A DNA stretch of 64,000 nucleotides from an uncultured Alphaproteobacteria bacterium (GTDB lineage Bacteria; Pseudomonadota; Alphaproteobacteria; Rs-D84). The stretch is from positions 142,005 through 206,004 of the forward strand of contig CANBCI010000002.1 of assembly GCA_947367055.1 (NCBI GenBank), written 5' to 3'. A program made the translations under genes and the position numbers. The notes beneath the pieces are model-generated. The model was given only the letters and a program-made list of their open reading frames with translations, was not told the DNA's origin and made no database searches. Shown piece after piece: positions 50,083 through 59,310 of the stretch (position 1 is its first letter; each line of letters starts with the position of its first letter).

Positions 50083-50529
50083 TTATTGCAGCTGTTCCAA
50101 TTCCCAGTAATGCGTCCATAAAATATATGTCCGTATTGTGTAGTTCGGATATATTTTTGATATAAGGGTGCGGTATTCCCCCAGTTGCCGGATGTATTTC
50201 GCACGCATTGCATCGCGCGACACGTCCGTTTTATAATCCAGTATGTCAATTTGTCCGGATTCATGGTTTATGCAGATTCTGTCGATGCGCCGACTGATAA
50301 ATTTATCATTTACGTATCCGGCGACGGGCGCCTCTGTGCGTGAATCGGGCCCAAAAAATTTCGCCGCCGCCCCACAGGATTTTATTCGCCGGATTAGTTC
50401 GGGATCGCCGTAGCTGTTATCGTCGTTAATGACAACCGCCTGCAGTTTGGCATGCATTCTTCGCCCCGCATCGGTTGCGTGTGCGGCTTGATTTTCGGCC
50501 TTAATCAAATCATGCAATGTCAGGGTCAT
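50083..50529 (-). CDS. addA: AddA nuclease domain encoded as a separate ORF
   Basis: A 148-residue protein matching the C-terminal nuclease domain of AddA: AGRRMHAKLQ near residue 20, then DRICINHESGQIDILDYKTD with the PD-(D/E)xK catalytic Asp and Lys, and QLGEYR. All motifs are intact. The ORF begins 20 bases inside the 3' end of the helicase ORF in another frame, so normally fused domains are split. This may be genuine fission with translational coupling or a sequencing frameshift. Confidence 0.8.
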   Translation of the reverse strand: MTLTLHDLIKAENQAAHATDAGRRMHAKLQAVVINDDNSYGDPELIRRIKSCGAAAKFFGPDSRTEAPVAGYVNDKFISRRIDRICINHESGQIDILDYKTDVSRDAMRAKYIRQLGEYRTLISKIYPNYTIRTYILWTHYWELEQLQ

Positions 50530-53185
50530 CTGTTATCCTGATTGTGTCCGCGTTTACATCTGCGCCGGGCATGGCGGACAAAACACGCCACAATTGCGTG
50601 TGCCATGCGATTTCCGGGGCGTTTTTGTACGGCGTATACCCGTATATGTATAGTCGGTCGCGCGCGCGCGTCATCGCGACATAAAGCAACCTGTAGTATT
50701 CGGCGATATCATCCTGTTTTGCCGCATCAAATGCGATTTGCCGGCGTGCACTTTCGGTCCCGCGCGGCGACCAAAGCCAGGTGTTCGGCATATTGGATTC
50801 TTTTGCGTGTTTTTTTGCCGGCAGTTCGTTTTTCGGTATCGGCAAAATCGCATCCGCATCCGGCGTGCGGACCGTATCAATAAGGAAAATAACCGGCGCC
50901 TCCAGCCCCTTGCTGCCATGAACGGTTGCGATGCGGACGCCGCCGGCGGCATCCATATCGCGTTTTATTTCACTGGCGCCGGTAATAAACCATTTAATAA
51001 AATGATGCAACGTGCCCGGTTGTGTTCTTTCGTATGACAGGCAGATGGTTAAAAATTCTTCCAGCGGGTCGATTATTTGTGTTCCAAGTGCGGCAATCAT
51101 GCTTTCGCGCACGCCGTCATGGTTAAGCAGGTTTGAAAAGAACGAAAACGGCCCCATGTTTTTTGAGTTTTCAATTGTTTTTACCAAGTGCGCAAATATT
51201 TCCGGATGCACATCGCGCAAAATGTCGAATATAGTTGTCACGGTGGCATCGGGGGCCTCGTTCGCGCGTATTTTATTTGCATCGTTCCGAATTTTGCATA
51301 AATTGTAAATATCTTGTTCTTTCAATCTATAAATCGGACTTTTTAAAACGCAACATAAACTATAGTCGTCGGCATTATTCAAACAGAATCTGATCATGTT
51401 CATCATGTCCCGCACCGCCGGAAAATTTGGCAGAACAATTCGGTCGCTGCCGGCGACGTCAATGTTTCGCCGTTTTAATTCCGAAACCAGCGGTGCGGCC
51501 ATAGGGTTTCTTTTTTGCACAAGCACCATTATGTCACGGGCCGAATATCGGCCGCTATCGATCAGGGATTTTATTTTGTCGGCAATATCGCGCACATATT
51601 GCGTTGTGTCGATACCGGTATCCTGTTTTGAAACCAGAGCGTGCATTTCGACCAGTCCGCCGCATTCCCCGCGGAAACATGCGTGGCGGTTGTTGTTGAA
51701 TCCAGTTTGTTCCATTGTTACGGCATCGCTGAAAAATTCATCAACGACACGCAGAATCGGGGGCAGCGACCGGAAACTTTGGGTAAGCGGCACCTCGCGT
51801 ATTGTGCGCAGATTTTGTTTTATATGGCTTGCGATGTCTTCGCGTGACGCCGTGAATGCGGCTGGATCGGCTCCCTGGAATCCGTAAATGGATTGTTTCG
51901 TGTCGCCAACAACAAACAGCGAACGCGGCGAATCCATTGTGTCGCCGCCGACAAAAAAGTCGCCGGCCAGCATGCGCATTATGTCCCACTGCGCGGGGCT
52001 GGTGTCCTGCGCTTCGTCCACCAATATGTGTGATAACGACATGTCCAGTTGCGATAATACCCAGCCCATGCTTTCGGGTGATGAAAAGAGTTTTCGCGTA
52101 TATAAAATCAAATCTTCGAAATCCAGCAGGTTTCGCGCCCGTTTCATCTGGCGGTATGTTTTTGCAAATGCATACGACAGGTCAAACAATGCGACGGTGT
52201 CATCAAAAACCTGTCGGTTTGCATTATGCTGATTTATACGATATACGCGTTCCTGTTCATCCTGCAGAAAGCCTTTCTTTTCAACTGCCTGGATTTTGTT
52301 ACCGTCGGCCTTTAGATATGCAGTTTTGTATTTTTCAAAATCTATAGTTTTATCAATATATTGTTGCGTTAAGTTAATAATAGTATCCAGATATTTTGCC
52401 GGCTTTTTTAGGGTATTTTGCTCTTCCGTGGCCATATTGACGATATTTTGCAGTGTTTTGGTATCATCCGCTGCCGCCGGTGCGTCATCTAGATTTAAAA
52501 AATACCGCGTTGTATCAATAAAATAATTGCGATAATTGTCATTATTTTCGGTGTCAAAGAAATACTTGTACTGCGAACTTAATATATCCAGCAAATCAGT
52601 TAAGTATGTTTCCGAAATGCGTCCCACGATATGCGCAAAGGCGTCCGTCACGCGTGCGCCGTCGGCAATATTTGACAGTGACGAGTTTATCAGTTTGGAA
52701 AACGCATCCTGCAGCAGCATTCGCTGGTTCGCGTCGGACACCAGCGTCCATGACGGGGATACGCCCGCCTCTATCGGGAAACGGCGTAAAATTTCTTCAC
52801 AGAATCCATGAATGGTTTTTATTTTTAGCAATTCTGGATTGTCGATATATGTAAAGAATATTTCGCGCGCATGTGCGGCATCTGCACATGTGGCCGGTTG
52901 ATTTTCCGCAATGCCGTTTAACAGTTCAATTAACTCGTCGTCGGTCGCCCGCACCCATGTGCGCAGTGCGGCCAAAATACGATTGCGCATTTCACCGGCC
53001 CCCGCATTTGTATAGGTCAGACACAGTATCCCGGCGTGCGTTATTTCACCGCGAAACAGTATACGCAGCAACCTTTGCACCAAAACGCTGGTTTTTCCGG
53101 TGCCTGCGTTTGCCTGAACCCAGACGTTTTCCGTCGGATTTGCGGCAATATCCTGTTCCGGTGAAAGAGTGCGTTTTTGTGCCAT
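50510..53185 (-). CDS. addA: AddA (UvrD-like) helicase part
   Basis: An 891-residue superfamily 1 helicase of the AddAB double-strand break repair complex. Motifs in order: Walker A QANAGTGKTSVL near residue 25, LVDEAQDTSPAQW near 385, VVGDTKQSIYGFQGADP near 425, ATVHGSKGLEAPVIFL near 755, and LLYVAMTRARDRLYIYG near 835. Usual alphaproteobacterial AddA is about 1100-1200 residues because it includes the nuclease domain, here in the following ORF. addB is not in the window. Confidence 0.93.
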   Translation of the reverse strand: MAQKRTLSPEQDIAANPTENVWVQANAGTGKTSVLVQRLLRILFRGEITHAGILCLTYTNAGAGEMRNRILAALRTWVRATDDELIELLNGIAENQPATCADAAHAREIFFTYIDNPELLKIKTIHGFCEEILRRFPIEAGVSPSWTLVSDANQRMLLQDAFSKLINSSLSNIADGARVTDAFAHIVGRISETYLTDLLDILSSQYKYFFDTENNDNYRNYFIDTTRYFLNLDDAPAAADDTKTLQNIVNMATEEQNTLKKPAKYLDTIINLTQQYIDKTIDFEKYKTAYLKADGNKIQAVEKKGFLQDEQERVYRINQHNANRQVFDDTVALFDLSYAFAKTYRQMKRARNLLDFEDLILYTRKLFSSPESMGWVLSQLDMSLSHILVDEAQDTSPAQWDIMRMLAGDFFVGGDTMDSPRSLFVVGDTKQSIYGFQGADPAAFTASREDIASHIKQNLRTIREVPLTQSFRSLPPILRVVDEFFSDAVTMEQTGFNNNRHACFRGECGGLVEMHALVSKQDTGIDTTQYVRDIADKIKSLIDSGRYSARDIMVLVQKRNPMAAPLVSELKRRNIDVAGSDRIVLPNFPAVRDMMNMIRFCLNNADDYSLCCVLKSPIYRLKEQDIYNLCKIRNDANKIRANEAPDATVTTIFDILRDVHPEIFAHLVKTIENSKNMGPFSFFSNLLNHDGVRESMIAALGTQIIDPLEEFLTICLSYERTQPGTLHHFIKWFITGASEIKRDMDAAGGVRIATVHGSKGLEAPVIFLIDTVRTPDADAILPIPKNELPAKKHAKESNMPNTWLWSPRGTESARRQIAFDAAKQDDIAEYYRLLYVAMTRARDRLYIYGYTPYKNAPEIAWHTQLWRVLSAMPGADVNADTIRITDDPDIA

Positions 53186-53274
53186 TTATGCCCTTGCTTT
53201 ATTATGTAAATTTTAGTATAAATCGAACAGAACTGCAAGGATTATACTCTGTTAAAATTCGGGGGATGGAAAGC

Positions 53275-55209
53275 ATGATTGTCAATCAAATAGTTTTAAT
53301 TGCCGGTATTGTTTGCATTATTGCGCTGCTGATGTGTGCGACGGGTTTGTTTTTTGTGTCGCGTCGTTCACAAAAGGTTATGGAATCATTGTTGCAATTG
53401 ATGATGCGGCCGGAACGGGCCCGCGTTAATGATGCGACGCGCGTACTGCAAAACATAATGGCGGACGAAATTGCAAAAATAGAATCCGGATTTGCACGCA
53501 TGTGCGGTACATTAAATTCACAAATTGCGGCGGCAAATGATTTGAAACAGGAATTGACGGTTCAAAACGACAAACTGGTGGCAACCGCCGATGATGCGAC
53601 AAAAAAATTATCCACAATGTCGCAGCGTCTGGATAATACAATATCTGGATTGCGCGGGATTGTGTCATCGCCTGATTGGTCTGATGTGGAAACCATAACA
53701 GATAAATTTAGTGCGAATATCAATGACTTGTTGAGTAAAATTAACACGACATCTCTGGATTCGACCGAACGGGTTTCGCAAATTCAATCGCAAATTGACG
53801 CGTGGGTTGCGCGTGGGCGCGAACTGTCGCAAAATCTGGAGGCGGAATTTGATCGTAACACAAAACAGATGAATGACATGGGGGCGTCATCCGATGAAAT
53901 GCGTGAAAAGTTGTCGTCATTGGCCCAAACATCGGTGACGGATTTTGAAGGTATAAAAAATGCCGCCGCGGATTATGAAGATGTTCTGGAAAAGAATAAC
54001 AAGTCATTGGATTCCTATCTGGTTAAGATGGATAGCTTTAGCAAGCAGTCAAAAAAACAATTAACCAGTCAGATGAACACGTTGACCAATACGGCGAATG
54101 TGGTCGGCGGCCAGGTGCGCCTTGCCGAATCGTCAATTGAAAAACAGGTACGCAAATTAACCGACGCGGTGGAAACACTTATGGCGTCCGCAACCGCGAC
54201 CGAGGCGTCTGTTCGCGGCATATCGACGGAATTGGCGGCATTAACAAACCGTTTTGACGGCGAAATAAAGGAATTTGCAACCGGTGTCGTGTCTGAATTG
54301 AATACGGTTTCCGGTGTTGCGAACATCACATTGGAAAACACGAAAACCGCGGCGGGGGCGTTTTCTGATTCCGTGCGTGCAATGGCGACCGGGGTGCGCG
54401 AAACATTAATGGAAATGAACACCGCGCACACGCAGTTGTCGGGCCAGTCGGAGAATTTGATAAAATTGTCGGCCCAGACAACAGAACAGTTGCAGCCGCT
54501 GTCGCAATTGATGGAAAAGTATTTTGCGGCCCTGCCCGATTTGTCGCAAAGTGCCGCGGCGACCGGGGAAAATCTGGACAAGATTGTTGAATCTTTGAAC
54601 GAGAAGATAAATCTGATGAATGCGACGGTGTCGCAGTCCACCGCCACAATTTCTGAATCTGCACTAAAACTGGAGGATTTGGCCGGCACATCGCGCCAGC
54701 AGATGATTGATTTGATGTCTGACTATGCCAAGGCGGTGGAAACCATGCAAACTCTGAACAAACAAATGGTGGTTGCGCGTGCAACGGCCCCCATGGAAGC
54801 GATTGCGTCCGCGCCTACAATGGCCAAGGCGTCATTGCGCATCAGCAGTGCGGATTTCCTTAAGCAAAGCGAGCGCATGTTTGAAAAAATGCACGAACAG
54901 TCGCTGGATTTAACCCGTGCGGCCGGGGCGGAAATTCCGGATGTAGTGTGGAAAAAGTATCATGCCGGCGACAAGACCATATTTTCCAAATGGCTGGCCA
55001 AGATGATGGCTGCTGCGGATAAAAAACAAATACGCGATCTGCTGAAATCTGACGCGGTGTTCCGTTCCCAGGCGACGCAGTTCGTACGCAGTTTTGACAA
55101 GGTTTTGGCGGCCGCCCAAAATGCCGACAATGCGGACAAGTTGGGTGCGATGCTGATTAAGACCGACCTGGGTCAGGTTTATGTCACATTAAAGCCGCAT
55201 TTGGGATAA
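53275..55209 (+). CDS. Membrane-anchored coiled-coil protein
   Basis: A 644-residue protein of unknown function. One membrane segment at residues 4-27 (QIVLIAGIVCIIALLMCATGLFFV) is followed by about 460 residues of heptad-rich helix and a C-terminal globular part (residues about 530-644, VWKKYHAGDKTIFSKWLAKM). The layout is like proteins that bridge or brace cell structures, but no family is identified. ATG 53275 is preferred because GGGGGA lies 8 bases upstream; ATG 53266 is adjacent. The next gene is 15 bases away. Confidence 0.82.
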   Translation: MIVNQIVLIAGIVCIIALLMCATGLFFVSRRSQKVMESLLQLMMRPERARVNDATRVLQNIMADEIAKIESGFARMCGTLNSQIAAANDLKQELTVQNDKLVATADDATKKLSTMSQRLDNTISGLRGIVSSPDWSDVETITDKFSANINDLLSKINTTSLDSTERVSQIQSQIDAWVARGRELSQNLEAEFDRNTKQMNDMGASSDEMREKLSSLAQTSVTDFEGIKNAAADYEDVLEKNNKSLDSYLVKMDSFSKQSKKQLTSQMNTLTNTANVVGGQVRLAESSIEKQVRKLTDAVETLMASATATEASVRGISTELAALTNRFDGEIKEFATGVVSELNTVSGVANITLENTKTAAGAFSDSVRAMATGVRETLMEMNTAHTQLSGQSENLIKLSAQTTEQLQPLSQLMEKYFAALPDLSQSAAATGENLDKIVESLNEKINLMNATVSQSTATISESALKLEDLAGTSRQQMIDLMSDYAKAVETMQTLNKQMVVARATAPMEAIASAPTMAKASLRISSADFLKQSERMFEKMHEQSLDLTRAAGAEIPDVVWKKYHAGDKTIFSKWLAKMMAAADKKQIRDLLKSDAVFRSQATQFVRSFDKVLAAAQNADNADKLGAMLIKTDLGQVYVTLKPHLG

Positions 55210-55224
55210 AAGGAATTTTAGCTA

Positions 55225-55797
55225 ATGGCAGATAATGATAAATTGTTGAATATTGTAAATGCATCCGACCTGACTGATTGGTTCAAGACATTCACATGGG
55301 GTGACACGGCGGCCGCAATTCGGTTCGCCGATATAAAACAACGTGAATTTGTGGCGGCAAATGCGGATGCGGTGGCAAAAATGATGCGTCATGCATATAT
55401 TAAAAAGTTTATTCCGTTTTATATGAATGAATTGATTGGAACGGCGGCGCTGACTGTACCTGGGGTCGGTGTGGAATTGCCCGATTGCGTGCGCGCGGCC
55501 GCAAACGACGGGTTTTCGCCATATATATTTAATGCGGCGGCGGTGCCACCCGAATTTACGGCCAAGATAAAGAAATTAAATGAATTCCTGTTTGATGCGG
55601 CGCGCCAATACATCGCGCGTCAAACAACGGAAACGGGGTCTGAATTTACATTTGACATTCAATATCTGACGCGGGAATTTGCAGATTATCGTACAACCAT
55701 GAACCGTGCGCGCTGGAACGCCAAATTGCCACCGCGGCAACATGTACCGGGTGGTAATATTTTGCAACAAATAAAAGATATGGATAATTCAAAATAA
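55225..55797 (+). CDS. Hypothetical protein, partner of the coiled-coil gene
   Basis: A 190-residue soluble, mostly helical protein (LLNIVNASDLTDWFKTF, FLFDAARQYIARQTTETG) without signal peptide. I do not recognise it. AAAGGAATTTTAG precedes the ATG and it shares a transcript with the coiled-coil gene, so it is a candidate cytoplasmic partner. A nested terminator follows. Confidence 0.78.
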   Translation: MADNDKLLNIVNASDLTDWFKTFTWGDTAAAIRFADIKQREFVAANADAVAKMMRHAYIKKFIPFYMNELIGTAALTVPGVGVELPDCVRAAANDGFSPYIFNAAAVPPEFTAKIKKLNEFLFDAARQYIARQTTETGSEFTFDIQYLTREFADYRTTMNRARWNAKLPPRQHVPGGNILQQIKDMDNSK

Positions 55798-55857
55798 AAA
55801 TCCCCAACGGGTCCCACGCAAAAAAGTTTGCGTGGGTGTTTTATTGGGGGATTTTTA
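55797..55857. terminator. Nested bidirectional terminator
   Basis: AAAAATCCCC pairs with GGGGGATTTTT around an inner CCCACGCAAA/TTTGCGTGGG hairpin, placed between convergent genes. Confidence 0.8.
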
Positions 55858-56181
55858 CTGCAACACAGGGCTTTGTGTAATTTTGATTTTTTGCAATTTG
55901 TTGTGCAGTTCCATCGCCTTGGTGTGCATATGTCGCCATTGGCGCGTCATATATTGATAATCGTTTATCATATAACGCGTGTGCATCATCAGCAGTCCCA
56001 TTTGGAATAATGTATCCAACAGGTGTTTTGGAATCTCAACCTCGCCATTTTCAAATAATGTTAGTTCTTCACGGGTTATTTTCAGCATGCGCGCCGTATC
56101 TTCGTGCAGGATTGACGCGTTTAATCGCGCCTGCTTTAGCGATTTGCCAATTTGCCATGCCTTCATTGTTAATGCAGCCAT
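55855..56181 (-). CDS. XRE-like HTH protein
   Basis: A 108-residue protein. Residues about 10-65 resemble an XRE helix-turn-helix (IGKSLKQARLNASILHEDTARMLKITREELTLFENG), followed by a helical tail with a run of His/Met/Gln. It probably binds DNA; target unknown. GGAGTGAAAA precedes the ATG. It lies behind leader copy E, so it is expected to share that regulation. Confidence 0.75.
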   Translation of the reverse strand: MAALTMKAWQIGKSLKQARLNASILHEDTARMLKITREELTLFENGEVEIPKHLLDTLFQMGLLMMHTRYMINDYQYMTRQWRHMHTKAMELHNKLQKIKITQSPVLQ

Positions 56182-56376
56182 TTTTCACTCCATTTGTTTG
56201 GTTAATTAAAAACAAAACCGTTTGGAAAAACCAAACGGCTGGAGGTTAAGAACTATTAAACCAATAGTGCTGTTTATTTAGATATATCACAGCCCTCCAA
56301 CCAATGGAGTTTTAATTTTATGTCTTTCGACAGGTTTAAAAGGTTCTTACACCTTGCGCCGGTCTTATCCTTTGCG
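56182..56376 (-). promoter_or_regulatory. Structured leader RNA, copy E (short form)
   Basis: The P1 5' strand (56349-56333: TAAGAAC, TTAAACC) pairs with the 3' strand (56262-56247: GGTTTAA, GTTCTTA). The local hairpin strand ACTCCA is at 56310-56305, the switch GGTTGGAGG at 56302-56294 and the pseudoknot strand CCTCCAGCC at 56245-56237 (nine pairs including one G-U). The terminator CCGTTTGG/CCAAACGG with TTTTG is at 56239-56213. It lacks the long variable arm of the other copies. Confidence 0.7.
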
Positions 56377-56382
56377 ATGTGT

Positions 56383-56410
56383 ATTATATCATATAATTTA
56401 CCGATTGCAA
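56383..56410 (-). promoter_or_regulatory. Promoter of leader copy E
   Basis: Minus strand TTGCAA (56410-56405), 16-base spacer, TATAAT (56388-56383). Confidence 0.7.
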
Positions 56411-56417
56411 AAATAAA

Positions 56418-56441
56418 AACCGACATATTTGCCGGATTTTT
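56418..56441 (-). terminator. Probable tmk terminator
   Basis: On the minus strand CCGGC pairs imperfectly with GTCGG followed by TTTTTATTTTT. Confidence 0.55.
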
Positions 56442-57139
56442 TATTTGCGTTTGCCTTTGCGCTGCGTAACAACCATATTATCAATCACGGTTTTTAATTT
56501 CCCAAAGACTTCATCAATCGTCATGCGTTCGCCGTTTGGTTTCATTTCGTCGACTATTGTCCACTTGGCTGGATTCATGGATGCGATTTTTCGATATACC
56601 CGCGATACGTCATAGAGCAATTGAAAATCACTTTCATGCATATCGGGGCGGCCGTTTTGGTATGCCTTTAATCCCTGATTGCGCATTTCATATGATATGC
56701 GCGGATCCAGGTACAGATAGATGTTATAATCCGGACGAATTATGCCCATGTGGTTAAATTCTGTTTCCTCCATAAACTGAATTTTCTGCGCCCATTCGCG
56801 TTCGTCGCATTTTGCAACGGAAAATGAATTGCTGTATGTGTACCGGTCCAGCACAACCCATTTGCCGTCATTTAACCATTTGTGGATTTGGGGCATGTGT
56901 GCCTGGCGGTCAAGTGCATACGGAAACATTGTGTATTCGGCCGGCAATTGCCGCGTTGGGCCAAATTTGCCGTTTAAGTAATCCTTGATAAAGCGCCCAA
57001 AGTATGAGTTATATTGCGGAAAATCAAGTGTTTCTGCGGCAATGCCCCGCCCGCGCAGATATTCAACGATTTTCATTACCTGTGTGTGTTTGCCGGCCTT
57101 GTCGGCACCTTCAACTGCAATCAGTTTTCCGTTGTTCAT
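56441..57139 (-). CDS. tmk: Thymidylate kinase-like protein
   Basis: A 232-residue P-loop nucleoside monophosphate kinase, expected to phosphorylate dTMP. The P-loop reads EGADKAGKHTQ near residue 8, DFPQYNS follows near 38, and VVLDRYTYSNSFSV near 95 is the DR[YH] motif. The DKAGK form is closer to eukaryotic and archaeal TMP kinases than to the EGIEGAGKST type of proteobacteria. A His replaces the usual Ser after the Walker Lys. ATG 57139 has AGGGGAAAAA upstream; 49 bases downstream of rpoD. Confidence 0.85.
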   Translation of the reverse strand: MNNGKLIAVEGADKAGKHTQVMKIVEYLRGRGIAAETLDFPQYNSYFGRFIKDYLNGKFGPTRQLPAEYTMFPYALDRQAHMPQIHKWLNDGKWVVLDRYTYSNSFSVAKCDEREWAQKIQFMEETEFNHMGIIRPDYNIYLYLDPRISYEMRNQGLKAYQNGRPDMHESDFQLLYDVSRVYRKIASMNPAKWTIVDEMKPNGERMTIDEVFGKLKTVIDNMVVTQRKGKRK

Positions 57140-57188
57140 GTTTTTCCCCTGGTTATAAAGCACGCCCGGGAAAACCGGGCGGCAAAAG

Positions 57189-59279
57189 TTAATCATCTTC
57201 CAAGAAACTGCGCAGTTTGCGCGCACGTGTCGGATGCTTCAGCTTGTTCAGCGCCTTTTGCTCTATCTGGCGGATACGCTCGCGGGTCACGCCGATGTAT
57301 TCGCCAACCTCCTCCAGGGTGCTGGTTTTGTTTGTTGACATGCCAAATCTCTGGCGCAGGACGGTTTCCTCCTTGGGGTCCAGTTCCGACAGGATTTGTG
57401 TAACGATTTTGCGCAGATTCTTTTGCGCGGCGGACACAAACGGGTTTTTCGCCGTTTCGTCCGCTATGATTTCAATGCGTGAACTATCGTCTTCGGTGCC
57501 GACCGGTGCCTCCAGCGAGATTGGTTTCAAATTCACCTTCATCGCCTTGTGAATCTTGTCCACCGGCAGATAGATGATTTTTGACAATTCCTCGGCTGTG
57601 GGCTGGCGGCCGTATTTGTGCATGAATTGACGCGATGCACGTTGAATCTTGTGTATGTTGTCAATCATGTGAACCGGAATGCGGATTGTGCGCGCCTGGT
57701 CGGCAATGCTGCGCGATATGCCCTGCTGAATCCAGTTTGTTGCGTATGTCGAGAATTTGTTCCCCAATCGATAGTCAAACTTATCAACCGCCTTCATCAG
57801 GCCGATGTTTCCGTCCTGAACCAAGTCCGAGAAATCCAGACCCAAACCGCGGTTGCTGGATTTTTTGGCAAATTTTATAACCAGACGCAGGTTTGCCTCT
57901 ATCATTTCGCGTTTGGCACGGGCGGCCTCGGTCTGGCCGCGGCGGACCAGTTCCACAACCTTTTTGTATTCCGCGGTGGGTTGGCCCGTTTCAAATGCGA
58001 TTGCGGTAATGTCCTCTTGGATTTTCTGAATATCCTTTTCGTGCTTTTTCGCAAAGTTTGCCCATACTGGGTTTTTGTGTTTCTGCAGTTTCTTGACCCA
58101 GTTGCGGTTCAGTTCGTTGCCCGTATATTCGGCCAGAAAATCTTCGCGCTTAATCTTGTTCGCCATTGCCAGACGCAACAGTTTGCCTTCCAGTCCCATC
58201 AGCAATTGATCGCGTTTGGTCAACTGTTCCAGAATTTCGGCGTTTCTGTCGTCGTTCAGGCGGATTTTGCTAACATGCTCGAACAATTCCAGGCGCATTT
58301 TCGTGTATTTCTTTTCCAGTGCTTCGTCCGGTTTGGCCGATGTCAGCAGGTTTTCCAAACGCTTTGCCTGCAGTTTCTGCATGCTGTTGAATATGCGTTT
58401 TATTTTCGCAAACAATTCGGTAATCATCGGCATCAATGATTCTTCCATTACAGGAATTGGAACGCCCGATGTGCCGCGCGGCGTGTCTTCTTTTTTGATG
58501 CCGTCTTCTTCATCCGCATCTTCGTCGTCGTCATCGTCTTCTTCCGTTTCGGCGGCGGATTCGGCCAAATCGTCCAAATCTTCGTCGTCTAATTCGTCGA
58601 CATGCTCGACCCCTTTGGATTTCAATGCCTCGGACAATGCGGCCAATGATTTTTGTTCGGCGTCCGAAGAATACATGACTTCCAGATTAACGATATAGCG
58701 CAACCGTATGTCTTCGTTCAACAATTGCTGGTACCAGTCCAGCATTGCCTGAATTGTCATCGGGCTTTCGCACAGGCCATACACCATGAGTCTTGACGCC
58801 GCCTCGATGCGTTGTGCGATTGCAACTTCGCCCGCCGCGGTCAGCAATTGCACCGTGCCGATTTGTTTCAAGTATGATTGAACAGAATCCTGAACCCCCA
58901 GTACCAGGTTGCCTGTCTGGCTGCGTTCCAATTGCTTGGCATAATGTTCATAGTCATCGTCGTTGACATCAACCTGCTCTGCATCTGCGTTCAGCAAGTT
59001 GCGAGTCTTGTCGCGTGGTTCGTCGGAATCGTCGTCATAGTACTTTTCCATTGACTGGGCGAAATTGTCCGTTTCCAGAATTTCCAGTCCCAAATCCTGC
59101 TGAAAGAAATCCAAAACTTCGGCCTGTTCCGATTCCGGGACTTCGTCCGCCTCGGTCGCAGCGGCGAAATCCATCTGCGACATATAGCCGACATCCATTG
59201 CCGTTGTTGCGAGTTTCTGTAAATTTTCCGGCAAAGACTCAATCAGGAGTTTTGTCGCCTCGTCCAATTTTTTTGCCAT
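57189..59279 (-). CDS. rpoD: RNA polymerase primary sigma factor RpoD
   Basis: A 696-residue housekeeping sigma. Region 1.2 starts DSVQSYLKQIGTV near residue 127, a very acidic non-conserved insert (EEDDDDDEDADEEDG) lies near 245, region 2 has ANLRLVIKFAKKSSNRGLG and DLVQDGNIGLMKAVDKFDYR near 470-510, and region 4 ends with GVTRERIRQIEQKALNKLKHP. It lies between trcR and tmk on the same strand. The many TTGACA/TATAAT promoters in the window are consistent with its specificity. Confidence 0.98.
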   Translation of the reverse strand: MAKKLDEATKLLIESLPENLQKLATTAMDVGYMSQMDFAAATEADEVPESEQAEVLDFFQQDLGLEILETDNFAQSMEKYYDDDSDEPRDKTRNLLNADAEQVDVNDDDYEHYAKQLERSQTGNLVLGVQDSVQSYLKQIGTVQLLTAAGEVAIAQRIEAASRLMVYGLCESPMTIQAMLDWYQQLLNEDIRLRYIVNLEVMYSSDAEQKSLAALSEALKSKGVEHVDELDDEDLDDLAESAAETEEDDDDDEDADEEDGIKKEDTPRGTSGVPIPVMEESLMPMITELFAKIKRIFNSMQKLQAKRLENLLTSAKPDEALEKKYTKMRLELFEHVSKIRLNDDRNAEILEQLTKRDQLLMGLEGKLLRLAMANKIKREDFLAEYTGNELNRNWVKKLQKHKNPVWANFAKKHEKDIQKIQEDITAIAFETGQPTAEYKKVVELVRRGQTEAARAKREMIEANLRLVIKFAKKSSNRGLGLDFSDLVQDGNIGLMKAVDKFDYRLGNKFSTYATNWIQQGISRSIADQARTIRIPVHMIDNIHKIQRASRQFMHKYGRQPTAEELSKIIYLPVDKIHKAMKVNLKPISLEAPVGTEDDSSRIEIIADETAKNPFVSAAQKNLRKIVTQILSELDPKEETVLRQRFGMSTNKTSTLEEVGEYIGVTRERIRQIEQKALNKLKHPTRARKLRSFLEDD

Positions 59280-59310
59280 AAATCAAACCCCGGGGTATAA
59301 GTTTGTTAAA

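Noticed and set aside
57618-58439. 273-codon plus-strand ORF within rpoD
   Set aside because: It is antisense to well-conserved sigma factor regions and has no ribosome-binding site or context.
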